In this document: positions 25,817-34,380 of the stretch, piece after piece | Position numbering within the stretch: the first letter of the stretch is position 1 | Layout of the letters: each line of letters starts with the position of its first letter | NCBI GenBank assembly: GCA_965262585.1 | Contig: OZ253546.1 | Coordinates: 930,001 to 994,000, forward strand | Reading direction: 5' to 3' | DNA from: JAHRAW01 sp965262585 | GTDB lineage: Bacteria > Pseudomonadota > Gammaproteobacteria > Arenicellales > Poriferihabitantaceae | DNA length: 64,000 nucleotides | Notes under the pieces: generated by a model | Database searches by the model: none | What the model saw: only the letters and a program-made list of their open reading frames with translations | What the model was told of the DNA's origin: nothing | Position numbers and translations under genes: made by a program

Positions 25817-26845
25817 TCAGCCGAGGTCTGGCGAGACGGCTTCGAGGCGGGCGTGCAGGATCTGGAAAACGGTCTCGGTGGAAAGTTTTTCGAGGCATCG
25901 GCGGCGGCATCTGGGGCGGTCGCAACGCGCGCAATGCGATGCGCGAATGACTTCGTTCCGGGCCCCCACCGGGCCGGTTCTGGTTTCATCCGTGGGCCCG
26001 AACAACGCCACTACCGGGGTGTTTTGGGCGCAGGCGACGTGCATGGGAAAACTGTCGCCGGTCAGCATCAGCCGCGCCCGGCGCACCAATTCGGCGAACT
26101 GCGGTATAGACAAGTCGCCGGCGAGGTTGACCGGGCTTACGCCGTCTTTGGGCGCATTGTTTTTGGCAAGGGCTTCGGCGATGGGTCGGCGTGCGTCCGC
26201 GGAGCCGGTGAATGCGATGACATATTCGCCTGCGACTCGTGCGGCGATTTCGATATAGCGTTGCAACGGCCAGTCCTTGGACGGCCACCGGGAGAACGGG
26301 CTGAATACCAGCAAGGGTTTATGCTGCGGATTGATTTTTGCGAGCATATCGTCCACGCCCTGTCGCTGCTCGGTTGAGGTGAAAATCTCCATCGATGTAT
26401 CGGCGACCGACAAGCGCGCGCAACCGAGTACGCCGTCCATCTCGGCGATAGCGTGGAGCGCGGGATTGCGAAACCGCCCCAGCCCCGGCCACCGGCCTTT
26501 CACATATTTCCCCCCGGCCCGGGCGGCATAAAGAAACACCACCGACCGCGCCAGCCCTTGAAGATCAAAAGCCAGATCAAAATGGGTGGCGCGCACCTTG
26601 CAGATTAGGTCGGCGATATGGCGGGCGGTGCGCAGCGGATGCCACCGCCATTCACGCTTGACCCGGTCGCGCTCGAACAAAATCATCTCGTCCACCCACG
26701 GATTGTGGCGGTAGATGTCAGCGGAGCCGGCGGCGGTCAGCAAGGTCAGGCGGCACTGCGGAAAATTTTCCTTGATGGTGCGGATATGCCCGGTGGAATG
26801 CAGCACGTCGCCCAGGGAGGTTTGCTTGATTACCAGTATGTTCAT
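25817..26845 (-). CDS. Glycosyltransferase family 9 (LPS heptosyltransferase-like)
   Basis: 342 residues. N-terminal MNILVIKQTSLGDVLHSTGH and the C-terminal GDSFPMHVACAQNTPVVALF region with FGPTDETRTGP are the donor and acceptor signatures of ADP-heptose:LPS heptosyltransferases. The C terminus has a Cys-rich segment (ASHCARCDRPRCRRRC) seen in some members. The ATG at 26845 overlaps the stop of the acyltransferase gene (ATGA). Probably adds heptose or a related sugar to lipid A-core in the cytoplasm. Confidence 0.85.
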   Translation of the reverse strand: MNILVIKQTSLGDVLHSTGHIRTIKENFPQCRLTLLTAAGSADIYRHNPWVDEMILFERDRVKREWRWHPLRTARHIADLICKVRATHFDLAFDLQGLARSVVFLYAARAGGKYVKGRWPGLGRFRNPALHAIAEMDGVLGCARLSVADTSMEIFTSTEQRQGVDDMLAKINPQHKPLLVFSPFSRWPSKDWPLQRYIEIAARVAGEYVIAFTGSADARRPIAEALAKNNAPKDGVSPVNLAGDLSIPQFAELVRRARLMLTGDSFPMHVACAQNTPVVALFGPTDETRTGPVGARNEVIRASHCARCDRPRCRRRCLEKLSTETVFQILHARLEAVSPDLG

Positions 26846-27834
26846 TGGCTCGTCTTCCGCCGACGATAAGGACTTGCGCCGCCGCCGGGGCGGGTCTTGA
26901 ACCACCGAAACGTCCACATATATTGTGCCGGTGTCTCGCGGATCAACGCTTCCATGGCGCGGTTAAGGGCGGTGGCATCCGCTGCCGGGTCGTCGCCGGG
27001 GAAATTCTCCAGCGGGTCGCCGATGGTCATGGTGTAGCGACCGCTGGCCGGGTCGAGCCGGGTGGTGCTCGGCACCACCAGCGCACCGGTCAATTTGGCA
27101 AGGCGACCGACCACCGTCAAGGTCGAAGTCGGCACGCCGAAGAACGGCGCGAACACGGTGTGCGCGGTGTTTTTGGATGCGCCGAAATCCTCGTCCGGAA
27201 TAAAAAAACAGGCGTGCCCGGCCCGCATCCAACGCACCAGCGGGCGCAGCCCTTGGTCGCGCATGATCACCTTGATATTGGTTTTGTCGAGGTGCGTGCG
27301 CCCTTTCCACAACTGCCAGGTCAACAGCGGATTGCGCGCCCGTTTCATCATCGACACGCTCGGATGAACCCGCGCCAGAATGCCGCCGCTCATGTCCAGA
27401 GTGGTGAGGTGGTAGGCGACCACAATCACCGGGCGGCGGCGCGCCAGTTCGCGCAGCCAGTCGTGACGCTCGAGTTGGCACAGCCGGTCGAAGCGCGCCC
27501 TTGTGCCCCACAGCACCAGCCCCATGTCCAGCAAGCCGCGGCCGTATTGGCGAAAGTGCTCCACCAGCAGTTGCCGGCGGCGTTCCTCGCTGAACTCCGG
27601 GAAACACATGCCGAGGTTGATTTCGGCGATACGGCGGCGTTTTTTGTTGTGCTTGCGCACCCGGTCGCCGAGCAACCCGCCCGCCGCCATCACCCACCTG
27701 CGCGGCAAGTATAGGGCGATTCTGAGCAGCAGCAAATGGCACCAAGTCCCCCAAAACTGCGGCTTCAGAAAGCGCAACTGAAAGCACGGGTCGGCGATTG
27801 CGTTGCGGGTCGCTGGGTTCATTGTGGTCGGCAT
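26842..27834 (-). CDS. lpxL: Lipid A acyltransferase (LpxL/HtrB family)
   Basis: 330 residues. One N-terminal membrane anchor region, then the acyltransferase His-x4-Asp motif (YHLTTLD), FIPDEDFGASKN and an MWTFRWFKTRPGG end typical of lauroyl/myristoyl-KDO-lipid A acyltransferases. Transfers a secondary acyl chain to lipid A at the inner membrane. Coupled by a 4-base overlap to the downstream heptosyltransferase-like gene. Confidence 0.9.
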   Translation of the reverse strand: MPTTMNPATRNAIADPCFQLRFLKPQFWGTWCHLLLLRIALYLPRRWVMAAGGLLGDRVRKHNKKRRRIAEINLGMCFPEFSEERRRQLLVEHFRQYGRGLLDMGLVLWGTRARFDRLCQLERHDWLRELARRRPVIVVAYHLTTLDMSGGILARVHPSVSMMKRARNPLLTWQLWKGRTHLDKTNIKVIMRDQGLRPLVRWMRAGHACFFIPDEDFGASKNTAHTVFAPFFGVPTSTLTVVGRLAKLTGALVVPSTTRLDPASGRYTMTIGDPLENFPGDDPAADATALNRAMEALIRETPAQYMWTFRWFKTRPGGGASPYRRRKTSQ

Positions 27835-27857
27835 GCGGCTGGGGTAAACATCATAAC

Positions 27858-28523
27858 TTACTCGATAAAGCGCTTATAGGCGCGGTCTATTCCGGCCAAC
27901 CATTCGAGGTCCGGGTAGTGGTCGATGTCGCGCAAGGTTGGCAACTCGCAAAAACGTACCCCGGCATCCGCGGCGCGCGCACGGACTTCGGCCAACGCCG
28001 CCGGGCTGCTCCAGCGGACGCCGCTGAACAACGTTTCCCCGGCGCCGGTCGCCGCCTCCCGCTGCAATCCAATCAGGTAGAAACCGCCATCTTGAGACGG
28101 GCCCAGGGGATTTTCGCCGCGCACCAGCGAGGCGTGGGCGGCGGCCAAAATCTCCCCCGGACAATGGGGTACATCGCAGCCCATCACCGCCGCTCCACCG
28201 GCATCGGCGAAGCCTTGTTTCAACGCCGCCATCATGCGAGATCCGAGGTCGGCGTCTATCTGAGTAGTGATTTTGTGTTGGCGCGCCAAGTGGCGAAACG
28301 CCGGATGACCGGGGTCGGGCCACACGCACAGCACCACTTCGCCCGGCCAGTGGCGGCGGGCGGTGTCCGCGGTTTGCTCCAGCATCAGGCGCGCCAAAGT
28401 GGCCGAGTCCTCGGGCGTAAGTTGCGGTTGCATTCGGGTTTTCACTTCCCCGGCAACCGGTGCCTTGGCCATCAGATACAAGGGCAAGGCGACGGGCTTG
28501 TTAGTGCACGCCTCAGCGCACAT
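27858..28523 (-). CDS. DUF2064 / TIGR04282-type nucleotidyl- or glycosyltransferase
   Basis: 221 residues from the ATG at 28523. GT-A-like fold with LMAKAPVAGEVKTRMQPQLT (loop at the nucleotide site), VMGCDVPHCPGEIL, and GPSQDGGFYLIGL, the hallmarks of the DUF2064 family (COG3222), usually found next to a TIGR04283 family 2 glycosyltransferase, as here. The pair occurs in some arsenosugar and many other gene clusters; no arsenic genes are in the window. The start overlaps the preceding gene by 11 bases; the frame is open 13 codons further. Confidence 0.82.
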   Translation of the reverse strand: MCAEACTNKPVALPLYLMAKAPVAGEVKTRMQPQLTPEDSATLARLMLEQTADTARRHWPGEVVLCVWPDPGHPAFRHLARQHKITTQIDADLGSRMMAALKQGFADAGGAAVMGCDVPHCPGEILAAAHASLVRGENPLGPSQDGGFYLIGLQREAATGAGETLFSGVRWSSPAALAEVRARAADAGVRFCELPTLRDIDHYPDLEWLAGIDRAYKRFIE

Positions 28524-29214
28524 TCTGATAACGCGCCGCCAACCGCGCAGGGTTGCATCCAAGCCAATAGAGAAGACGCAGTTTCCACATCAGCAGCACC
28601 GTGCGCAGCACTCCATTTTTCTGCCAGCGTCGGGCCGAAGTCAGCACCGGGCCGCGCAACACCGCCGGCGGCCCCAGCCGCTTCAAGCGGCGCGACATCT
28701 CGACGTCCTCCATCAAGGGAATTTCGGCGAACCCGAGTTGCTTGGCAAACACTTGCCGGGTAATAAACAGCCCCTGATCGCCGGTTGCGATACGGCAGGC
28801 GCGCGCGCGTAGGTTGATCATACGCTCGATCAGGCGATACACCGCAGGCCCCCCATCCAGTCGCAGGTCGAACCAGCCCCATACACGCCCGCGCCCGATG
28901 TGCGCGGCGATTTGCTGCGCCGCACATTCCGGCAATCGCGTGTCGCAATGCAAAAACAACAACACCGAACCGCGACAATGCCCGGCACCGATATTCATCT
29001 GCAACGCCCGCCCCGGCGTGGAGCAGCGCACCAAACTGACCAGCGGATCATCTCGAATTCGCCCATCCAACTCGTCAATTACCGCCACCGAAGCCACCTC
29101 ATCGCTAGCATCCACCAACACCGCCTCACGCAGCCCCGAAAGCCCCCGCAGATGGCCGAGCAGATCGTTAACCCGCCCGCCCTCGTTATACAGCGGCACA
29201 ATAACCGAGATCAA
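28513..29214 (-). CDS. Family 2 glycosyltransferase, TIGR04283-type
   Basis: 233 residues. N-terminal ISVIVPLYNEGGRVNDLL and the metal-binding region LFLHCDTRLP, with IPLMEDVEMSRRLKRLG as acceptor/catalytic ED motif. The C terminus carries a hydrophobic amphipathic helix (VLLMWKLRLLYWLG) that may attach it to the membrane. First gene of the four-gene minus-strand run to 25817; product unknown, possibly cell-surface glycan. Confidence 0.85.
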   Translation of the reverse strand: MISVIVPLYNEGGRVNDLLGHLRGLSGLREAVLVDASDEVASVAVIDELDGRIRDDPLVSLVRCSTPGRALQMNIGAGHCRGSVLLFLHCDTRLPECAAQQIAAHIGRGRVWGWFDLRLDGGPAVYRLIERMINLRARACRIATGDQGLFITRQVFAKQLGFAEIPLMEDVEMSRRLKRLGPPAVLRGPVLTSARRWQKNGVLRTVLLMWKLRLLYWLGCNPARLAARYQNVR

Positions 29215-29282
29215 TTACCGGCTCCGGCAACCGATTCGGCGCAGATAGTTTTGTTTTCCATAAAGGCGCGCGTCCTGCGCCG

Positions 29283-29348
29283 CAAAGGAGCGGCTACGCC
29301 GTACATGTTTTTACTGGATTCCCGCTTTCGCGAGAGTGGCGGTCATTC
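29283..29348. repeat. Dispersed intergenic repeat, copy C
   Basis: AAGGAGCGGCTACGCCG, then CATGTTTTTACTGGATTCCC and a decayed GCTTTCGCGAGAGT arm. It shares the GGAGCGGCT..CATGTTT..CTGGATTCCCG consensus with copies D-F. Its right edge (GGTCATTCTGA) supplies the stop codon of argG on the minus strand. Confidence 0.65.
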
Positions 29349-30581
29349 TGATTTACCCCGGCGCGCATTGAGGCGTAGGCGCAATGCGTTGAGGCGGATG
29401 AAACCGGTTGCGTCGGATTGGTCGTAGGCGCCGGCGTCTTGTTCGAAGGTGACGATTTTTTCATCGAATAGCGAGTCGGCGGAGCGTCGGCCGAGGATTT
29501 GGACGCTGCCTTTATACAGGCGGATTTTTACTTCGCCGTTGACCGATTCCTGGGAGGCGTCGATCATCGTCTGCAACATACGCCGTTCGGGGCTGAACCA
29601 GTAGCCGTTGTAGATCAGTTTGGCGTAGCGCGGCATCAGTTCGTCCTTGAGGTGGGCGACCTCGCGGTCGAGGGTCAGCGATTCCATTGCGCGATGCGCT
29701 TTTAGCATGATGGTGCCCGCGGGAGTTTCGTAGCAGCCTCGGTTTTTCATGCCAACATAGCGGTTCTCAACGATGTCGGCGCGCCCGATGCCGTGCTTTG
29801 CGCCGACCGCATTCAGTGCCGCCATGATCTGCGCCGGAGTCATGACCTCGCCATCGACAGCCACCGGGTCGCCGCGCTCGAAGGTCAGCGTCATTTCCTG
29901 CGGGGTATCCGGCGCATCCATAGGCGATGCCGTCCAGCCCCACACTTCTTCCGCCGGCGACTGCCAGGGATCTTCCAATTCGCCGCCTTCGTAGGAAATG
30001 TGCAGCAGATTGGCGTCCATGGAATAAGGCGATCCGCCGTCTTTTTTCTTTTCTATGGCGATGCCGTGGGTGCGGGCGTAGCGCATCAAGTCTTGGCGCG
30101 ATTGCAATTCCCATTCCCGCCACGGCGCGATTATTGCGATTTCCGGGTTGAGTGCGTAGGCGTTGAGTTCAAAGCGCACCTGATCGTTGCCCTTGCCGGT
30201 GGCGCCGTGGGAAATGGCGTCGGCGCCGGTTTCCGCAGCCACTCGCACCAGATGTTTGGCAATCAGCGGGCGGGCGATGGAGGTGCCGAGCAAGTATTCG
30301 CCCTCATAGACGGCGTTGGCGCGAAACATGGGGAACACAAAATCCCGCGCGAATTCTTCTTTTAAGTCCTCGATATAAATTTCCACCGCGCCGCAATCCC
30401 GCGCCTTGGCACGCGCCAACTCGGTTTCTTCGCCCTGCCCGATGTCGGCGGTGAAGGTTACCACTTCGCAGTCATAGACATCCTGTAGCCATTTCAGAAT
30501 GATCGAGGTGTCGAGGCCGCCGGAATAGGCGAGGACGGTTTTTTTCACTGCTTTTTTCAAGGCTTTTTTAGAGTCGGACAT
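29343..30581 (-). CDS. argG: Argininosuccinate synthase
   Basis: 412 residues. ATP pyrophosphatase P-loop AYSGGLDTSIILKWL near the N terminus, HGATGKGNDQVRFE and DANLLHISYEGGELEDP are diagnostic. Condenses citrulline and aspartate in arginine synthesis. Divergent from argF across a 177-bp gap, so the two late steps share a control region. The first codons encode a Lys-rich leader (MSDSKKALKKAVKKT). No clear ARG box was found in the gap. Confidence 0.97.
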   Translation of the reverse strand: MSDSKKALKKAVKKTVLAYSGGLDTSIILKWLQDVYDCEVVTFTADIGQGEETELARAKARDCGAVEIYIEDLKEEFARDFVFPMFRANAVYEGEYLLGTSIARPLIAKHLVRVAAETGADAISHGATGKGNDQVRFELNAYALNPEIAIIAPWREWELQSRQDLMRYARTHGIAIEKKKDGGSPYSMDANLLHISYEGGELEDPWQSPAEEVWGWTASPMDAPDTPQEMTLTFERGDPVAVDGEVMTPAQIMAALNAVGAKHGIGRADIVENRYVGMKNRGCYETPAGTIMLKAHRAMESLTLDREVAHLKDELMPRYAKLIYNGYWFSPERRMLQTMIDASQESVNGEVKIRLYKGSVQILGRRSADSLFDEKIVTFEQDAGAYDQSDATGFIRLNALRLRLNARRGKSE

Positions 30582-30758
30582 TGCGGCTTGTCAATCGGTT
30601 ATGCGGGGCGGGGAGTATATCATTGGAATTTGCCCGGGATTTAAGTAAAATCACCTGTTCCACAAGCGTCTGAAGCCAAAGTTTTATTGCAAGATTTTTT
30701 TATGGGCGGCGCTTTTTGTTTGATTTTTGTTCTACACCATTATCCTGAAAAAACACCG

Positions 30759-31676
30759 ATGCCGGTTCGCCATTTTTTATCGTTGATGGACCTCTCGCCG
30801 GAAGAACTCCGGGGCATCGTGGCGCGCGCGCAAGCGATAAAGCAAGAGGCCAACGCTGGCACAACTGCCAACACAAATGCCGACCGGATGCGCAACCAAA
30901 CCGCGGCGTTGGTGTTCGAGAAATCTTCCACGCGCACGCGAGTTTCCTTCGAGGTCGGCGTCACCCAACTGGGCGGCAACGCTATCTTTCTGGCGCCCGC
31001 CGATTCCCACCTCGCCCGTGGCGAACCCATCGAAGACACCGCCCGAGTGCTGTCGCGAATGGTGCGGCTGATTATCATGCGCACCGGCCCCCACGAACGG
31101 GTTGAGCGAATGGCCGAATTTGCTTCGGTGCCGGTCATCAACGCGCTGTCCGATTTCAATCATCCCTGCCAGTTGCTCGCCGACATCCAGACCTTTCACG
31201 AACATCGCGGCGACCTTGCGGGGCGGCGCGTGGCTTGGATCGGCGATGGCAACAACGTCTGCCATTCGTGGATGAACGCCGCCCGCCAACTGGATTTCCA
31301 CCTCGCCATTGCCACCCCGCAAGGCTACCAGCCGGACTCCGACCTGTCGCAACAATGCGCCGACCACATCGCGCTGGGTAATGATCCGGCGGCGGCGGTG
31401 GCGGGCGCGGATGTGGTGGTCACCGACAGTTGGATCAGCATGGGTCAGGAGCAAGAAAAAATCGACCGCGAAACCGCATTCGCGGGGTTTTGTGTGGACC
31501 GGGCGATGATGGAAGGCGCGGCGGATGATGCGTTGTTCATGCATTGCCTGCCCGCCTACCGCAACCATGAAGTCAGCAGCGAGGTGATTGACGGCCCGCA
31601 AAGCGTGGTATGGGATCAAGCGGAAAACCGCCTGCACGCGCAAAAAGCGTTGATGGAATTAATGCTGAGTGGGTAA
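30759..31676 (+). CDS. argF: Ornithine carbamoyltransferase
   Basis: 305 residues from the ATG at 30759. Carbamoyl-phosphate motif EKSSTRTRVSFEVG, HPCQLLADIQT and the ornithine loop MHCLPAYR are present. Catalyses citrulline formation. The frame is open 24 codons upstream, but conservation starts at MPVRHFLSLMDLS. wrbA-like gene follows after 14 bases. Confidence 0.96.
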   Translation: MPVRHFLSLMDLSPEELRGIVARAQAIKQEANAGTTANTNADRMRNQTAALVFEKSSTRTRVSFEVGVTQLGGNAIFLAPADSHLARGEPIEDTARVLSRMVRLIIMRTGPHERVERMAEFASVPVINALSDFNHPCQLLADIQTFHEHRGDLAGRRVAWIGDGNNVCHSWMNAARQLDFHLAIATPQGYQPDSDLSQQCADHIALGNDPAAAVAGADVVVTDSWISMGQEQEKIDRETAFAGFCVDRAMMEGAADDALFMHCLPAYRNHEVSSEVIDGPQSVVWDQAENRLHAQKALMELMLSG

Positions 31677-31690
31677 CGCAGGACGACATA

Positions 31691-32281
31691 ATGAAAAATA
31701 TCCTGATTCTTTACTATAGCCGCCACGGTTCGGTGGCCGAACTCGCCCGGCACATCGCCGGCGGGGTGGAGAGCGTTGCCGAATGCGAAGCGGTAATCCG
31801 CACCGTGCCGCCGGTGTCAACGGTGTGCGAGGCGGTGGAAAATGAAATCCCCGAAAGCGGAGACGCCTACGCCACGCTGGCGGATCTGGAAGCGTGCGAT
31901 GGCCTGATAGTCGGCAGCCCAACCCGCTTCGGCACGGTGGCGGCGCCCCTCAAATATTTTTTCGAGCAAACCGCTTCCCTGTGGCTGTCGGGCGCCCTAG
32001 ACGGCAAACCGGCGGCGGTATTCACCTCAAGCGGCAGCATGCACGGCGGACAGGAAAGCACCTTGTTATCCATGATGCTGCCGTTGATTCACCACGGCAT
32101 GATCTTGGTCGGCATTCCATTCAACGGCACCGCCCTCAGCCACACCACCACCGGCGGCACCCCATACGGCGCAACCCATGTAGCCGGTGCCGACAACCGC
32201 CTGCCCCTAAGCACCGATGAAACACGCCTCGCCGAAACTTTGGGACGCCGAGTGGCACGGTGGGCGCTAATGAGCGGCTAA
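31691..32281 (+). CDS. wrbA: NAD(P)H:quinone oxidoreductase, WrbA type
   Basis: 196 residues, normal for WrbA. FMN-binding phosphate loop ILILYYSRHGSVAELAR, GSPTRFGTVAAPLKYFFEQT and FTSSGSMHGGQESTL are the WrbA signatures. Two-electron quinone reduction. Co-directional with argF and convergent with hda. Confidence 0.92.
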   Translation: MKNILILYYSRHGSVAELARHIAGGVESVAECEAVIRTVPPVSTVCEAVENEIPESGDAYATLADLEACDGLIVGSPTRFGTVAAPLKYFFEQTASLWLSGALDGKPAAVFTSSGSMHGGQESTLLSMMLPLIHHGMILVGIPFNGTALSHTTTGGTPYGATHVAGADNRLPLSTDETRLAETLGRRVARWALMSG

Positions 32282-32287
32282 CGCCCA

Positions 32288-32974
32288 TTACAACAGCGAC
32301 TTAATAAACGGCACCGTGATTTTGCGTTGTTGCGCCAGAGAGGCGTGGTCGATGCGTTCGAGTAGGGAAAACAGGGATGCGGTGTCGCGTTGGTAATAGG
32401 TGGTAATAAACTGCAACACGGGGTCGCTCAATTCAAAACCTTTGTGGAAGGCGCGGGATTTAAGCGCCGCAAGTTTGTCCGCTTCGTTGAGCCCGGCGAG
32501 CGAGGAAACACCGCCGCTCACCAGCCGCGATTCGAGATCTTTGAGTTCAAGATTTAACGCGCCCATGGGTTGGTTGGCGGCGACTACCATGGCACCGGTG
32601 TGGCTCAGCAGTTTTTCATACAAACCAAACAGCGCAACCTGCCACGAATCTTCGTGCGCGGCGTTTTGGAAATCATCCACGCACAATAAAGACTGCGGTT
32701 CGATGCGCGCAAGGTCGGTGCGGTCGGTCGCGCAGCCGCTCACCGGCAGGTAGGCGTGGGGTTTGTTCAAGGCGTGCGCCAACTGGCAGCAGGCGTTCAG
32801 CAAGTGGGTTTTACCGCTGCCCGCTTCCCCCCAAAAATACAAAACCCGCCGCGGACGGTCGCCGTGGACGATTAGCCGCAACTCCGCCAGCAATTCGCGG
32901 TTGGCACCGGGCCGGTAACTATCGAAACTGCTCTCCGCATCAAGGCTTACCGGAATCAGGGCTTGCCGATTCAC
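32288..32974 (-). CDS. hda: DnaA regulatory inactivator Hda
   Basis: 228 residues. DnaA-like AAA+ domain: the N-terminal QALIPVSLDAESSFDSYRPG carries a clamp-like sequence, Walker A is WGEAGSGKTHLLNA, Walker B is LLCVDDFQNA, and the sensor II region contains the REL/IDHASL helix. With the DNA-loaded beta clamp it triggers ATP hydrolysis by DnaA. The GTG at 32974 overlaps the stop of the upstream pgsA-like gene by four bases (GTGA). Confidence 0.9.
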   Translation of the reverse strand: MNRQALIPVSLDAESSFDSYRPGANRELLAELRLIVHGDRPRRVLYFWGEAGSGKTHLLNACCQLAHALNKPHAYLPVSGCATDRTDLARIEPQSLLCVDDFQNAAHEDSWQVALFGLYEKLLSHTGAMVVAANQPMGALNLELKDLESRLVSGGVSSLAGLNEADKLAALKSRAFHKGFELSDPVLQFITTYYQRDTASLFSLLERIDHASLAQQRKITVPFIKSLL

Positions 32975-33522
32975 GATTTCGATGGCTCGCGCCGGATCCC
33001 CCACGCCCATACATACTGGCCGCCGCTGGTGACGGTGGTAATCAGCACCCCGATCACCAGCGCGCAAACCACGAACGGGATGTGCAGCCAGTCGGCTTTT
33101 CCGCTCAGCACCGCCATCACCAGCGATATTTGCAGGAAGGTGTTGATCTTGCTGATGTAGGTCGGTTTCATCGGAATCTCCTCGCCCATCATCACCAGCA
33201 CCAAATACCCGGCAACGATGACGATATCGCGGAACATCACCACGATAAGCAACCAGAACGGGATGTCCTGCAACACCGCCAGCATGATATACGCACTGGC
33301 AATCAGCAGTTTGTCGGCGATTGGGTCGAGGATGGCGCCGAGGCTTGAGACGCAGTTAAAGCGTTTGGCGATAAAGCCGTCCAGTCCGTCGGTAATACCC
33401 GCCGCCAGAAACAGCAACAACGCCGCATCGTAACGGCCGTCGCTCAGCACCAGCACCAGCACCGGACAGGCGGCGATGCGCAGCAGGGTCAGGAGGTTGG
33501 GGATTTGAGATAACACAGCCAA
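32971..33522 (-). CDS. CDP-alcohol phosphatidyltransferase family protein (PgsA paralogue)
   Basis: 183 residues with the family signature in the form DG-x2-AK-x8-G-x3-D-x3-D (DGLDGFIAKRFNCVSSLGAI then LDPIADK), Lys replacing the usual Arg, and about five membrane helices. The IPNLLTLLRIAACPVL start is PgsA-like. It sits directly upstream of hda with overlapping codons, an arrangement found in other gammaproteobacteria. It may make phosphatidylglycerophosphate or a different phospholipid; the bona fide pgsA is at 8418. Confidence 0.85.
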   Translation of the reverse strand: MAVLSQIPNLLTLLRIAACPVLVLVLSDGRYDAALLLFLAAGITDGLDGFIAKRFNCVSSLGAILDPIADKLLIASAYIMLAVLQDIPFWLLIVVMFRDIVIVAGYLVLVMMGEEIPMKPTYISKINTFLQISLVMAVLSGKADWLHIPFVVCALVIGVLITTVTSGGQYVWAWGIRREPSKS

Positions 33523-33529
33523 CGCCGGG

Positions 33530-34216
33530 TCAGCGGCCCATGACCTGATCTACCATTTGTTGCAAGCGGCGGATTTCCGGGATCACGAGTTTGCGATTCT
33601 TTTTATGCAGAATGCCTTCATTCTCCAGCACCTTCAATTCCCGGCTGACCGCTTCACGGTGGCAACTTACCCGGCTGGCAAACTGCGCATGGGTCGGCAC
33701 ATTGGGAATACGCGCGATGCCGTCGAGGTCGAGATGCTCTCTGGCGAGCCGCAGCAGTTCAGCGTGAATTCGATTGTTCACGCCGATGGTGGAGTATTCG
33801 AAGATTCGATCGCAAAGACGCCGGATCATGGCCGTCAGTTGTTGCAACAATTCCAGAGCCACCGCCGGATGCCGACGAAACATCTGCCGAAACACATCAG
33901 GCGGCATGATGATTATGTCGGCCTCGGTCAGCGCAATCACATTGGCGGAACGGGGCCTGCCGTCGATAACCGACACCTCGCCAAAATTTTCGCCCTGTCC
34001 AAGGTTGGCGAAACTCACCTCCCGGCCATCCGCAGAGAACAAAGTCACCCGCACCTTGCCACGCTCAATGAAGTACATATGATGATCCTGCTCCATTTCG
34101 CGGACGATCTGTTCGCCTTTGGCGTACTTATGGACAGCGCATTGCGCCAGAATTTTCTCCCGCTCCCCGGAGTCCAACAACTCGAACAGAACGGGGCCCT
34201 TGTATTGCGATTTCAT
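33530..34216 (-). CDS. Crp/Fnr-family transcriptional regulator
   Basis: 228 residues. N-terminal cyclic-nucleotide-type beta-roll (GQGENFGEVSVIDGRPRSAN), long dimer helix, and C-terminal helix-turn-helix (PTHAQFASRVSCHREAVSRE). The N-terminal Cys cluster of Fnr is absent, so an oxygen-sensing Fe-S cluster is unlikely. Ligand and targets unknown. It is eight bases upstream of the pgsA-like/hda pair and may be co-transcribed. Confidence 0.88.
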   Translation of the reverse strand: MKSQYKGPVLFELLDSGEREKILAQCAVHKYAKGEQIVREMEQDHHMYFIERGKVRVTLFSADGREVSFANLGQGENFGEVSVIDGRPRSANVIALTEADIIIMPPDVFRQMFRRHPAVALELLQQLTAMIRRLCDRIFEYSTIGVNNRIHAELLRLAREHLDLDGIARIPNVPTHAQFASRVSCHREAVSRELKVLENEGILHKKNRKLVIPEIRRLQQMVDQVMGR

Positions 34217-34230
34217 TGTAATGGAATAAA

Positions 34231-34293
34231 GGGGTCAGTGTGAATTAATTGATTATACGGCCAAGAAGGGATGGAGGTTTACTTAATTCACAC
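34231..34293. repeat. GGGGTCAG-type hairpin repeat
   Basis: Begins GGGGTCAGTGTGAATTAA and ends TTAATTCACAC. The 11-bp arms GTGTGAATTAA (34238-34248) and TTAATTCACAC (34283-34293) are a perfect inverted repeat around a 34-base loop. The GGGGTCAG start resembles REP-like repeats associated with RAYT transposases; no such transposase is in the window. Confidence 0.55.
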
Positions 34294-34299
34294 CTGCCG

Positions 34300-34380
34300 T
34301 CATTCCCGCGCAACTGGAATCCAGAGAAAACATGCCCGGCGACAGCCGCTCCTTGTCGTCATTCCCGCGAAAGCGGGAAT
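34300..34380. repeat. Dispersed intergenic repeat, copy D (left flank of the IS)
   Basis: Two repeat cores in tandem: CATTCCCGCGCAACTGGAAT at 34300-34319 and the exact palindrome ATTCCCGCGAAAGCGGGAAT at 34361-34380, joined by CCAGAGAAAACATGCCCGG and CGACAGCCGCTCCTTG. The IS element begins directly after the second palindrome. Confidence 0.8.
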
